A stretch of DNA of 64,000 nucleotides from Tetraselmis striata. Lineage: Eukaryota > Chlorophyta > Chlorodendrophyceae > Chlorodendrales > Chlorodendraceae. Positions 10,794 to 20,229 of the stretch are shown here, one piece after another. Under the pieces are notes generated by a model, which was not told where the DNA came from, did no database searches, and saw nothing but the letters and a program-made list of their open reading frames with translations. Position numbers and translations under genes: made by a program. The stretch covers positions 62,001 to 126,000 of the forward strand of contig VCJN01003472.1 of NCBI GenBank assembly GCA_006384855.1. Direction: 5' to 3'. Each line of letters opens with the position of its first letter. Position 1 is the first letter of the stretch.

Positions 10794-11747
10794 TCAGGCC
10801 TTGCCCTTGCCCTTGCCCTTGTCGGCGTCGTCGGCTGTGGGGCGGAAGTCTGGGCGTGGGCGGCGTCCGGAGGGCCGGCGCCGTCGCGCTCTGGATGGTG
10901 GCTCGTCGTCGTTGTCCTCCTCCTCGTTGGGGTCTGGTCCCACGCCGAAGCGCTGTTGTACGGCGGCCTTTGCCGCCGACGTGACGCTGTACTCGGCCTC
11001 GCGGCGCAAAAGCTCGTCGCTGAGCTGCGCCACTGCTTCCGAACCATAGTCCGCGAAACCGGGCTTGAGGAGGCTGCGGCGAACCACCTGTGCGACTGTC
11101 TTGGTCCGCGCATCCGCATCGTTCGACGCGTTGAGGCGGATAAACGCCAGGAAGTCGCGCCGGTGTTTATTTGAGGCGTCGTAGGCCGCCACGCCCGCTT
11201 CAAGGAGGCGAAGGTCCTCCTCGCCAGCGGGCTGCGCCGCGCTTGCCGCTCTCTTAATCGACGCGAGCGCCTCGCAGAGAGCCGCGTGGGCCACCGCATC
11301 GTAGAAGCCAAAGCAGTACAGAGAGCGGTACTGATCCAAAGTTGCCCAGTGCCGACGCGCGATGAGCTGGCGGTGCGTCTCGTCAGATGAGATGTCGTAC
11401 AGTTGGGGAATCGGAGAGAGGCCGGGACTGGGCTGGACGGAAAAGCCGGGGCCAATTAAATGAGCCCACTCCTCCCAGACTAAGGAAGGGGCAGCGGCAC
11501 TAGGGCCACCGCGCTGGGGCTGGGGCACGGAAACCTGCTCTGCGCGAGCCGGTGCGTCGTGCTGGGAGCTCGCCGCGGCAGCGCTACTAGCGGGCGCGCG
11601 GGGCTCGGTAGGAGTAGAACCACTAGGCCGCTGAAGGTCACTTCGTAGGGCTTCCAGAAGCTCCGTAAGCCCCGCGAAACCGGCCTCCAGCGCGGCGATG
11701 CGGTCTTCGGCTAGGCCACTAGGGGCGTCACCGGAGTTGTCAGGCAT
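10794..11747 (-). CDS. gag-like protein of PAT-like element 2
   Basis: The ATG at 11747 gives 'MPDNSGDAPSGLAEDRI' and a short coiled coil ('ALEAGFAGLTELLEALRSDL'). A Ser/Ala/Pro-rich linker, a helical core ('HWATLDQYRSLYCFGFYDAV') and a basic C-tail ending in repeated Gly-Lys follow. There is no CCHC knuckle. Position (first gene after A1), length and basic tail match Gag of DIRS-group elements, whose sequences diverge too far for a motif-based call. The next gene is in a different frame. It is intact. Confidence 0.65.
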   Translation of the reverse strand: MPDNSGDAPSGLAEDRIAALEAGFAGLTELLEALRSDLQRPSGSTPTEPRAPASSAAAASSQHDAPARAEQVSVPQPQRGGPSAAAPSLVWEEWAHLIGPGFSVQPSPGLSPIPQLYDISSDETHRQLIARRHWATLDQYRSLYCFGFYDAVAHAALCEALASIKRAASAAQPAGEEDLRLLEAGVAAYDASNKHRRDFLAFIRLNASNDADARTKTVAQVVRRSLLKPGFADYGSEAVAQLSDELLRREAEYSVTSAAKAAVQQRFGVGPDPNEEEDNDDEPPSRARRRRPSGRRPRPDFRPTADDADKGKGKGKA

Positions 11748-11850
11748 ACTGAGCCCTGACAATGCCGTGCGCAGGGCGTCGTGCTAGCGCAGGCGGATAA
11801 TATCGACAAGGATCGCTTCCCCTCGCGGCACAGGTGCCGCGCGATTGCTG

Positions 11851-12100
11851 GTGCGTGAAGCGCAACAGCAAAAGGGATGAGCGCTATGGTCTAGACAGTT
11901 GGCTAAGTAGTAGCTGCAGGCAGGCAGGGAAACAGGTCGGGAGCTGGTGCGGTCGCGAGTCCGCTGCTCACTGTCCCATCCTGGAAGATTCTAGACAGAG
12001 CCGATGACTGGCTACTGTGCTATATTTTCCAGGCGGTAGTCGTTCGACCGCACAACTCGGTCCGTCGTCTGACTAAGCTCAGTTAAGTACTTAACAACGA
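11851..12100 (-). repeat. A1 repeat of PAT-like element 2
   Basis: This is the 5' (minus-strand) end of the element. It is a 250-bp near-identical copy of 7281-7530. Confidence 0.92.
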
Positions 12101-12160
12101 ATAAACTGGTCCTTGGCGGTACGTTTTCCCGCCCCGGCTCAAGGACCATTTTTCTGCCTG
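12101..12160. repeat. Hairpin next to PAT-like element 2
   Basis: 'AAACTGGTCCTTG' at 12103-12115 pairs with 'CAAGGACCATTT' at 12140-12151. The same stem sequences recur at 7129-7171 on the other side of the element. Confidence 0.5.
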
Positions 12161-12196
12161 AATGATTCTCGCGTTGCTTGTATAGTGCCGCGTCGA

Positions 12197-12550
12197 TTAA
12201 AGGGCGGCCGAAATGCCAGCGGATACACTGTCGCCCGGCAGGATATCAGCCCGCAGAGCCTGCATGGCCCATGCACGGGTTTTCTCGGCAGCGGCAGACA
12301 TGCTGGCGATGGCGAAGTCCACCGCGTCCTCCATGCCGTCACCAGCGCTGCCGGCGGAGGTGTCACTCCCGCCAGAGTCCGACGACGGCGCCGGGGAGGT
12401 GTTGGCGAGCGCGGGCGCCACCTTGGAGAACAGTGAGGGCGCCTCGCCGACGGCCACGGCGGACTTGGCGAGGCGTTTCGTCTCCCGCCGGTCCTTCGCC
12501 GATAGCTCAAGCCGCTTGCTATTCACCATGGCTATACGTCCGGCTGTCAC
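12197..12550 (-). CDS. Hypothetical protein, small
   Basis: The open frame of 117 codons has internal ATGs at residue 1 and at 'MVNSKRLELSAKDRRETKRL' (start 12529). It reads as a basic helical N-terminus followed by a Ser/Asp/Gly-rich linker and 'AVDFAIASMSAAAEKTRAWA'. I recognise no family. Composition looks more coding-like than the other frames. It may be one exon of a longer minus-strand gene, since a second coding-like stretch ('ACRACEMAAATAAFNSQF') lies just upstream at about 12650-12770. Confidence 0.3.
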   Translation of the reverse strand: MTAGRIAMVNSKRLELSAKDRRETKRLAKSAVAVGEAPSLFSKVAPALANTSPAPSSDSGGSDTSAGSAGDGMEDAVDFAIASMSAAAEKTRAWAMQALRADILPGDSVSAGISAAL

Positions 12551-12559
12551 AAAACGGGC

Positions 12560-13070
12560 TCGGCACTGCGCGGTAGGCTACTAGTGTTACTAGTGCCGAT
12601 ACTAGTGTTAGCTACTAGTGTTACTAGTGCCGGATCTCGCGCGGCCAGCGGCGGCGGTATGTGGAACGGCGGCTGCTGCCTGTGCCGCTGGCGAATTGGC
12701 TGTTGAACGCTGCGGTGGCCGCCGCCATCTCGCAGGCACGGCAGGCAGCCGCGCGCCGAGGGAGCCGAGGGCCGCGCGACGTACCAGTTCGCGATGGTAC
12801 GTCCATGAAACTCGCGGGTGTGGAAGGCCGTCGTCGTAGGGGTAGTTTTTAATGCCAAAATCCCCGCTAGCATCACGAACGTGCCCGGACAAAAGTTGGC
12901 CCATAAAAAAAGTGGAAGCAAGGTCCGTACTAATAAGATTGCCGGCGGGGATTTTTATGCATGCATATGCTGATCGCTATAAGGATTAATACCATATCAA
13001 ATCCGACGCGGTTCACTACATATTCTTACAATAGTTAATGTACCAATACAACCCGGGTAATGTAGCAATA
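12560..13070. other. No confident gene; short ACTAGT-type repeats
   Basis: 'CTAGTGTTACTAGTGCC' and variants recur at 12580-12635. Nothing else is recognisable apart from the possible exon near 12650-12770. Confidence 0.4.
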
Positions 13071-13330
13071 CAGCCGGGTTCGAATGAGGCAATGGTCTAC
13101 GGGCTATGCCAGACCTGCGACTGCAGTTGGCGCATGAGGTCAAGTGGCCAAGCTCTGTCAAATCAGGGCAATATCGTCATGGCCCGTGTCCCGGGTTTAC
13201 CCGGTCGATGCATTACCTTTCGAGGTTCGAATGAGGCAACGGTGTAATGGCTATGCCAAACCTAAGACTGCACTTGGCGCTTGAGGTCAAGTGCCCGGGT
13301 GGCTTCGCCGATGACCCGGGGCGAAATTGA
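13071..13330 (+). repeat. Two partial SINE copies
   Basis: 13071-13148 and 13183-13330 both match the body of the SINE at the right edge of the window. Shared blocks are 'CGAATGAGGCAATGGTCTAC', 'GGGCTATGCCAGACCT', 'GACTGCAGTTGGCGC', 'GAGGTCAAGTG' and 'CCGATGACCCGGGGCGAA'. The tRNA-like head is missing from both. They lie head to tail, which suggests repeated insertion or duplication. Confidence 0.75.
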
Positions 13331-13619
13331 CTTTTGCTTTACCACTACCAGCATGCAATATATGCGTGAGGGTACGCTTGTAGAGCACGTATCCATACCA
13401 TTTTAGTTCCAATACACATGCACACAATAGTAGTGGGCGGTAGAAGCACGTGCGCACGTCGCCCGGACTGAACCGGGCGCGCATATCACTCATCCGTCCC
13501 GCCTCTATTATTTATTGCGTCATGGATATTTGTATGTTATACACAATAGTTGTTTGATTAAGACAACAACGGTCGGATGCCTGGCAAAGGATCATGCTGG
13601 CACTTTTTGATATCAACAG

Positions 13620-14830
13620 CTAGCAAGGGACTTGCCTAAGACCAAATGCTGCTTCAACGCCCATCCCTACGGGGCCGATCGCCGACGGGCTTGAGTGGGT
13701 TACAAGCCGGCGCGCATTTTTTGGTAATTTGAAGAAATTCAAGCATGTCTCCGACCGACCCACCCACCCACTAGCCGCCCGTATGCGCAAGACCATGACC
13801 ACCGGTGATGTCCGAGTGACGGCCCATCGAGGCCCTATGCTCCCTATGAAGGCAGGGCAGCAACGCCAGCAACGTGCGCGGGTGTTTCGCACCGTCGGCA
13901 AGTCGGTGGATTGGTGTGTGGCTGGTGAAGTGGGACGAGATTGCGCTCCCCGCCACCGAATCTGCCAAAGCGCTTCGAGTCCAGCACCGGTTGACCGGTT
14001 CCGGCTCACATGTACCCAGCGCTGCCTTAGCTCCGTTAGGGGCGGTGGTTGGGCCTCCTATCCTTGTTTCTCAGATCGTGCCGCCGCGCACGCAAGGCCA
14101 AGGCGTCGGTGCGAGCTTTTTTGTTATAGGGATAGTGGTCTCCGATTCCGGCATCCCTTCCGAGCTGCCGCCGGCGACCTCTATCCCGCTTACCGAGCCG
14201 CTCACCGTCCAGAAAGCGGCCGTACCGATGCTCGTCGCACGGGCAACAATGTACGATAAACTCCTTGATGTCCTGGACGTTTAGGCACGGCTCCACCTGG
14301 CACCACGTCTCGGCAAGCTCTGACCCGTCCTTCGGTAGCATGTGATTCTTCAACAACTTCAACAGCCTCTCAAGCGCCGCCGTATTGGTGTGCTTCAGCT
14401 TCCACTCGCAAAGATTGAGCGCGGCCACCATCACGGTAGCCTTGACACCGGTGTACAATTGACGGCGTCTGTTGCGGAGGGGGTCAAGGAGCATGTGTTA
14501 GCAACGGACTAGTAGGTGCCACACAGTAAGGGGGGGAGGGGGAGTCGGCACGATACATGCTCACCTTTTCCCGTCGTCGTACTTCCCTCGAGCGTGGCTA
14601 GTCCCGGTACTAAAGTCGCACCTCGCGCCGGGGTCTCCTTCGCCGTCGCTGTCGTTGCGGCTGTCGCCATAGTGGTTGCCTTCCACAACCCCCACGCACG
14701 ACTATGCCTTCTGCGTCACGATCGGCGTCGCTGTCGGCGTCGAGAAGTCCGCGTAGCTCCTATCATGTGCACATGCGCGCAAGCATCTAAACGATGCGCT
14801 CGTTTGCATGTGCAACGCGAGGTCGTCGCT
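13620..14830 (-). pseudogene. CACTA/TNP2-like transposase fragment, copy 1
   Basis: The minus-strand frame at 14494-14036 reads 'AALNLCEWKLKH', 'AALERLLKLLKNHMLPKDG', 'ELAETWCQVEPCL' and 'FIVHCCPCDEHRYG'. This leucine-rich stretch followed by a 'C-P-x-D-x-x-R' block resembles the region before the catalytic core of TNP2-type (EnSpm/CACTA) proteins. I make this assignment from memory of the family. A near-identical relative lies at 41585-42160. The exon ends look real: an acidic exon upstream ends at a GTGAGC donor near 14560, and an acceptor 'CTACTAG' precedes the LeuK block. The reading frame breaks downstream. No catalytic core was found. Confidence 0.45.
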
Positions 14831-15090
14831 CGTCACTGGCGTCTTTAGGCAGTGGGCGTCATGTAGTGGGCGTGGGGGATGTATGCTTGTGCATCTCGAA
14901 GCCGATGTCGACCTTTTTCGTTTCGGATGTGCCTCTCGACGCTTGGGGTCGCGTTACGACGGCCCTTTCAGCCTGTCGACGACTCGGGCCGGCTCCGAGT
15001 CGTGTCGACTCGTTTGCGCCCGTCGCTCGCTTAGTTAGCGGGTGTCAAACCGCCTCGCCGGCCACATGGGGGGGGGGGGGGGGGGGGGGG
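14831..15090. other. No gene seen; 24-nt G run at 15068-15091
   Basis: Nothing recognisable is present. The G run marks the approximate left edge of homology to the 25.8-kb region, that is, the left end of transposon copy 1. Confidence 0.4.
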
Positions 15091-15605
15091 GAGACGCACG
15101 GCGTTCCGGCGCCGGGATATTTCGGGCGCGCTATTTTTGTACGAGTAATCGTTATGCAAGCCGCGTGCCGACGCGCCCTGCGCATTTCTCACTCGCTGAG
15201 CCACCAAGGTCACGTCGGCACGCGCTTGCCACTCGTGACCGCAGCCATTGCACATCCCGACCCCCACAGCCTTGGACCTAAAGTCTTGGCAGACTGTACG
15301 CGCGGCAGCCGGGCAGTTGATGGGCACAGTGGTCAACACTGACTGCGCGTCCGCCGCGGCGAGGCACGGATGCGCCCCATTCCACCCCATTTGCTCGCCC
15401 CTGTCCCACCCACCTAGAGCCGAATTGGAGAGATGTCGGCAGCCCGCCCGCCCGACACACGCCCAAGAGCGCTAGTGAGGGGATTTCCTGAGGTCGTGAC
15501 CGGGGCGGATTTTTGAGTTTTGCCCTCAACCCTTGGCGTTGTGTCCATTAAAACAAGTGGGTATAGGCTGAAATCCGCGTGGCGCCGACGCAGCAGCGCA
15601 ACGGT

Positions 15606-16923
15606 ATGGCACGGCGCGAGAACTGCGGCCGCTGCATTTTGGCCGTCGCGGCCAACCAGCCCGCCGCCACCGACGTATGCCGGAATTGCGCCCGCTCTAC
15701 CGCCATGGGAGCCCTAGCACTCGTGGAGGAGGGGGTGCTGGTCGCGGCGGTCACTGAGGCGCTCTACGAACGTTGTAACAGCTTACACACGCAGGGCGGC
15801 CAGCATTTTGCGACGGCTAGCTTCAAGAACATTCCCGCCGACCTATTGGTTGCGTTCTGCCAATCTCGACCAGAATTGTGGCACTGGGTCAAGGACACGA
15901 CCGACCGCAAGGGGAAGCGCGTGGTGAGATACATCACGTATACGTCAGAGGGCGTCGCGTCGGTCCTCTTCTTGCACGAGAAGCATGGCGATCCGCCAAA
16001 GCCGAGGCAGCATCGAAGTGCGTTGCAAGCAGCTCGGCAAAAGGCGCGCCGCGAGCAGCACGCTAGGCAAGGCGCCCATGGCGGAGTGCGAATGATGGAC
16101 CGCGGCGACGTGGTCTCTGTCTTGTATCCGCTTGCCTTGGAGGTGACGGAGACGCCATATGCCTACTCCGGCAGCACGCTACTTGAGCGGGCGGGGACCG
16201 TGCTGTTCCACACCGGTATCGTGGCTGCGAAGAAGGGCGCAGACTTGCAGCTCCCGACCGGCTACCCCACCAGCACCAGAAATCCAAAGGCATGGCTCCA
16301 CTTGCCCCCCTATAGTGACCCCCAAGAATATGCCATGCGCGAGCTGCAAGTTATAGTGAGGTCGCACTTTATGCATATGGTCGGCGCAACCGATGATAGC
16401 GACGCGCTGCAGACTATTCTTGATTGGGATTGCAGCGCGCCCATTCCACCACCACCCCCTAGGCAGGTAGGGGGGTCAGTCTTTCGGTGGGAAGGCCCTC
16501 CAAGGGAAAGTGAGGTGGATAGAATAGAGCGCTGTGCCCTCTGGGCAGTGCGCCCTCAGGAGCAGCGCGAGCTGCGAGCGCAAGCTGCACGCTTGCGCGC
16601 TGAGCAGCAGCGGCAGCAACGCATGGAACTTGAGAGTGCCATTGAGAGTGTCAGACAGCGACACAGAGGAAGGGGACATGCCGTCGCCGTGCAACGCAGA
16701 GAGCTTCACCAGCATAGACAGCTAGGATGCTGCGCACTTCCCAGCCGTGCGGCAATATTACATGCAGAAGATGGCGCGGCGAGCGGCGGATGCAGCAGGG
16801 GTGGTAGAGCATGAAGCGGCGGAGCGGGACAAGGCCGCGGCGGATCCTGTTGGTCCAAGTACCCGCCCTCGCCGTTACAACGTGGTGTATGGCAGATCTC
16901 AAAAGGGGAAGTCTGCTCGCTAG
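15606..16923 (+). CDS. ORF-A of the unclassified transposon, zinc-ribbon protein (copy 1)
   Basis: I do not recognise a named family. The N-terminus has two Cys pairs, 'NCGRCILAV' and 'VCRNCARST', spaced like a zinc ribbon. A globular part follows ('TASFKNIPADLLVAFCQSRPELW', 'RYITYTSEGVASV'). The most conserved middle block is 'AHGGVRMMDRGDVVSVLYPL', 'LPTGYP' and 'YAMRELQ-HFMHMVG'. After 'PRQVGGSVFRWE' comes a charged helical tail. The frame from 15606 stays open to 16814, but comparison with copy 2 shows that the coding signal moves near 16650. It continues through 'SFTSIDS' and, after a TAG, 'YYMQKMARRAAD' to 'NVVYGRSQKGKSAR' (stop at 16923). An intron or decay may explain this. The likely start is the ATG at 15606, which matches copy 2. 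Confidence 0.55.
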
Positions 16924-16943
16924 ATAGATGTAACTATATATAT

Positions 16944-19504
16944 TTACTTCTGCTCGTTGTGCTTGTCGGCCCGCTCTGCCATCACGCTCTTGCGCTTGGA
17001 TGCCTTTGCAGCCATCTGCTTCTTCACCTTGTCCGTCTTCTCCTTCGGCATGTGGGGCTGGGAACGCCTAGGGGGGCCATGCATGTCTCGGTGATGTGCC
17101 ATTAGCGTGTTGCCCTTCAGCACTTGGCATGTCCTGGATAGCGTCATCTTTCCACTCCTCAACATGCGCTGCGGCTGGTGGTTGCTCCCTTGACGAAAGC
17201 CCTGCTTGATCTCCCGATTGCTGTGCTCCATGCATTGAGCGCTGTAGTGGTCGGTACAGCCGTGCCGCTCCATCCACATCGGAAAGTGCAATGCCGCGTG
17301 GTGCATGTTTTCATAATAATACATGCCATCACTCATAACATTGTTTGTGCCTATAGCTGATGGCGGTATAGCCTTCAAGCTCGGCCATCAAGGGGCTGTG
17401 CTTGCCATCTTGAAGCCATTGCTGAGAAGGGTGGACGAAGAATGTTATGTGATGGAAGGGTGGGGTGTGGACAATTCACAGCATTCGTAACACTGACGAT
17501 GGCAACTCACCGCAAAACTGGATCACGATCTCTGTGTTCTCGGGCAACTGAACTTTCGGGAACTGGGCCAGCCGAGTGCGCAACGCCTGCATCACGTCGA
17601 TGATGGCTCGCTTGCCGTCCTCGGAGATTTCAAGCCCGGCTATCTTTGCCACTCGGTCCTCCCACTCCCACACCTCGTTCTTGCTTGGCAACAGACACAT
17701 TGGTGTGCCATACGGCAGCAGCAACACCTCATGCTCGCCCTTATCCTCGATCCAACGCTTAGACAAGGCATGGATGAGGTATTGGTAGCGGCGCCACGTG
17801 AGCTTGGAGGTTACGCGGATGTACGACGCGCGCGCCACGGTCCAGTGCTCGCGGATCGCGGCGACGACATGCTGCTCCACAGTGCTATACAACCCGCGTT
17901 GCTGGCAGACGGCATCAAGAATTTCGGGACACTCATTGCAGAAACAGTCGACGAGTTGCACGACTGTGTCGCCTTTCACGCCCCCCTCGTAGCGCGCCTC
18001 AAGATAGTTGGTCAGCCTCTTGACCTCGCGGCGTTTGAAGCGGCGTGATGTCCTCCGGTGTGGCAATGTCAAGGAAGGCGGCAAAGAAGAGCTCCACGGC
18101 GTCCCGTAGTACACGTGCTGCCCGGTTGCGAGCCTTTGGGTCATCACCTGGGTCCACCTTCCATGCCGCTGTCAGGGCGATGTAGCGGTCCCACACCTTC
18201 TTCAACTTGGGCCTGATGGGATCGGAGCGGGAGATGATGGCGTCGAGCACCACCTCATGGCCATCCACCATCTTCTTCATCTCCGGACCACTCAACGCAG
18301 GTAGGTCGGCCTTGGTGATTGCCTTACCCTTTCCAGTCTTCACCTTCACCTCCCGCCCCGGAAGTCCGATGAGCTGCATGGCATCCATTACAACTTGCGC
18401 TTCCTCCTTGGTCTTGCACCGCTAGTGGACTGGATGCCCGCGTGCATGGTGTCACCGATCATGTCCTCCGGCTCTATCATTATGAAGCCGGGTGGGCACA
18501 TGTGGCGCTGGCCGAAGTGGGCATGTTGGTAACCCTGCCTCGCCGCCGGAGTGTCGGTGGGGGGTAAGTCACCATGGAAGTGCACAGTCTCACCGCATCC
18601 CGGGCACGGGTAGGGCTCCGTCAGTCCGTACTCATCTCCCATTGCATGCGCTAGCATGGCTGCATACTGCGCGCTCTTGATAATCGGCATGCTCATGCCC
18701 TTCCGCTCGTAGTCACTCTGCATGAGGTGCATGTGGTGCTTAGACATGTCACACACGAAGCAGAAAAATGTAGAAGCTGCTCCAGCATGCCCGTAGATCC
18801 CTGATTGCCACGCGATATCGCCTCCCAGCACCATCTCGAGGGTGTAGATCTCGTCATGCAGCTTCATCCTTGAACCGTCGCAGAGCTCCATGAGTTGATC
18901 CATGATAGCCTCCATCTGTGTGATGAACTGCTCGTACTTGTCTTGCCCCTCGTACAGCATCATCATCACATCGGTACGCCTCGGCCTCACTCAATGGTGG
19001 GGCTGAGATCCGCTTCAAGTCTTGGCGCAAGGTTGCGAAAGCCCGCCGCAACTTCCGCTCCCTCATGGCTTTCGTAACACACGACCGAGCCCTTGCCGAA
19101 CCCGATTGACATGCCTCGAGCTTTGCTTTAGCCCGCCGCGTGGCGGCTATCGCCGAGTCACGCTGCGTGACGACCTTAGCGAGCTTCGCTGTATATTTGG
19201 CCTCCGCTGCGATCGCCTCGGCACGGAGTTGCCTCACCACCGTTTCCTTAGCGCGCGACCGCGAGCGCTCCGCCTCAAGTTGTCCTTGCAAGTCAGCTAC
19301 TTGCTTTGCCAACGTCCCCGAGCGCTTTGTAAGCTGCTGAACTTGTGCTCGGAGTGAGGGCACGTCTGCGCCTGCTCGTTGCGCTGCGCCTGCGCCTGCC
19401 GCTTGCGCTACGCTGCGATCGTTGCGTTGCGCTGCGTCTGCGCCTGCCGCTTGCGCTGCGGCACCTGCCGCGGCTTGCTCGGCCCGAGCATGCCGCTCCA
19501 CCAC
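16944..19504 (-). pseudogene. ORF-B, DDE-like transposase candidate (copy 1, rearranged)
   Basis: Minus-strand blocks in order are as follows. First comes an Ala/Arg-rich coiled coil (19504-18975, 'SLRAQVQQLTKRSGTLAKQV'). Block X (18975-18060) has 'LEMVLGGDIAWQSGIYGHAG', a C-x2-C ('FFCFVCD') and 'CPGCGETVHFHG'. Block Y (18055-17490) has 'HALSKRWIEDKGEHEVLLLP' and ends at a GTGAGT donor. The tail (17378-16944) has 'SAQCMEHSNREIKQGFRQ' and a Lys-rich end. The Asp in LGGD and the Glu in CMEH are candidate catalytic residues, and the Cys pairs suggest the zinc insertion seen in several DDE superfamilies. X and Y are in the opposite order to copy 2, and 17371-17470 is an inverted piece of block X. 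Frames are broken. Confidence 0.5.
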
Positions 19505-19529
19505 CAGCCTGCGAGCGGTAAAACAGCCA

Positions 19530-19534
19530 CCCTT
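19530..19534. other. Left target-site duplication of the gypsy element
   Basis: CCCTT is found here and again at 24888-24892, directly outside the terminal repeats. Confidence 0.65.
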
Positions 19535-19617
19535 TAGCGTTACCTATACCCACCTATATATCCACCTATACCTACCTATACCCACACACATATACCGTCA
19601 TACTCACACCACTCACT
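19535..19617 (+). repeat. 5' terminal repeat of the gypsy element
   Basis: It begins 'TAGCGTTACCTATACCCACC' and is rich in 'CCTATA' units. It ends 'CACACCACTCACT'. Confidence 0.7.
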
Positions 19618-19620
19618 CGT

Positions 19621-20205
19621 TACGCCACTGCCCTCCGCATCGCCCCTAACCACCCCCACCTGCCGGGCACCGCGATCAAGCTCGCCCAACACCTGCGGCG
19701 CACCTTCGACCTGCTCCCGGTACATCGTCGGTACGACGAATTCACCGTCGTTGGCGTCATCCAAGCGTGCCTACCCCACTCGGCTCAAGTCGCCCTCGAG
19801 GCTGCGAGCCGTCGCGCTGACGAGCCGATCGACTCCTGCTCCACCATCTGCCGCCACCTTGAAGCCATTGATCTCGAGTTCGCCGCTGCCGCCAACGGCA
19901 AACGCAAATATACTGCCGATGCCCCCCCGCACCGCTACATCCGTCCGGGTGCTGGCCCGTTTCCCCCCGCAGGCCCATCCACCCCCCCTCCCCCCCATCT
20001 CACCCCCACACCCGCCACCCCCCGCCTTTCTGGCTATGACCGCTATGACGGCAAATGCGATGGCTGCGGCCGAATGGGCCACTCCATCATGAAATGCTCG
20101 TCGACGAGCGAGGCTGACAAGCAAGCTTGGCGCCAGACAGTGGCTGCCAACAAGGCAGCTAAAGGTATCACTAAGCTGAACTTGAACCGCCCTGCCGGTC
20201 AATGA
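19621..20205 (+). CDS. gag of the gypsy element (5' incomplete)
   Basis: The frame is open from 19621 to the TGA at 20203-20205 and has no initial ATG. It includes 'IKLAQHLRRTFDLLPVHRRY', 'QACLPHSAQVALEAA', a Pro-rich linker and one CCHC zinc knuckle, 'CDGCGRMGHSIMKC' (C-x2-C-x4-H-x4-C), which binds the element's RNA. The N-terminal part of a normal Gag is missing. It is in the same frame as pol and separated from it only by the TGA. Confidence 0.8.
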   Translation, partial: YATALRIAPNHPHLPGTAIKLAQHLRRTFDLLPVHRRYDEFTVVGVIQACLPHSAQVALEAASRRADEPIDSCSTICRHLEAIDLEFAAAANGKRKYTADAPPHRYIRPGAGPFPPAGPSTPPPPHLTPTPATPRLSGYDRYDGKCDGCGRMGHSIMKCSSTSEADKQAWRQTVAANKAAKGITKLNLNRPAGQ

Positions 20206-20211
20206 CGGTTT
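20197..20211 (+). promoter_or_regulatory. Candidate stop-codon readthrough site between gag and pol
   Basis: The sequence GGT-CAA-TGA-CGG-TTT keeps one frame from Gag into Pol. After the TGA the frame continues R-F-G-A-S-L-D-S to the ATG at 20230. UGA followed by CGG is the known type II readthrough context of several plant viruses. I infer that Pol is made as a Gag-Pol fusion by suppression of this UGA. Reinitiation at 20230 is the alternative. Confidence 0.5.
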
Positions 20212-20229
20212 GGGGCCAGTTTAGATTCG

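Larger units (their letters stand above)
7192..12100 (-). mobile_element. PAT-like YR retrotransposon, near full length
   Basis: Read on the minus strand, the order is A1 (12100-11851), gag, RT-RNase H-methyltransferase-like, YR, B1 (7557-7531), A2 (7530-7281), a 62-bp spacer and B2 (7218-7192). A1 and A2 are both exactly 250 bp and almost identical. B1 and B2 share 27 bp. This split direct repeat plus a recombinase in place of an integrase defines PAT/DIRS-like retrotransposons. All expected domains are present and the three frames have no internal stops, so this copy may be recent. Confidence 0.9.

Noticed and set aside
10794..11455. First ~220 residues of the RT frame
   Set aside because: They overlap gag in another frame and look like a composition artefact; the RT similarity starts near 10700.
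19535..19617. Terminal repeats being mere microsatellite
   Set aside because: The unit is rich in CCTATA, but the two 83-bp copies match base for base with one difference and are bounded by the same 5 bp, as an LTR would be.
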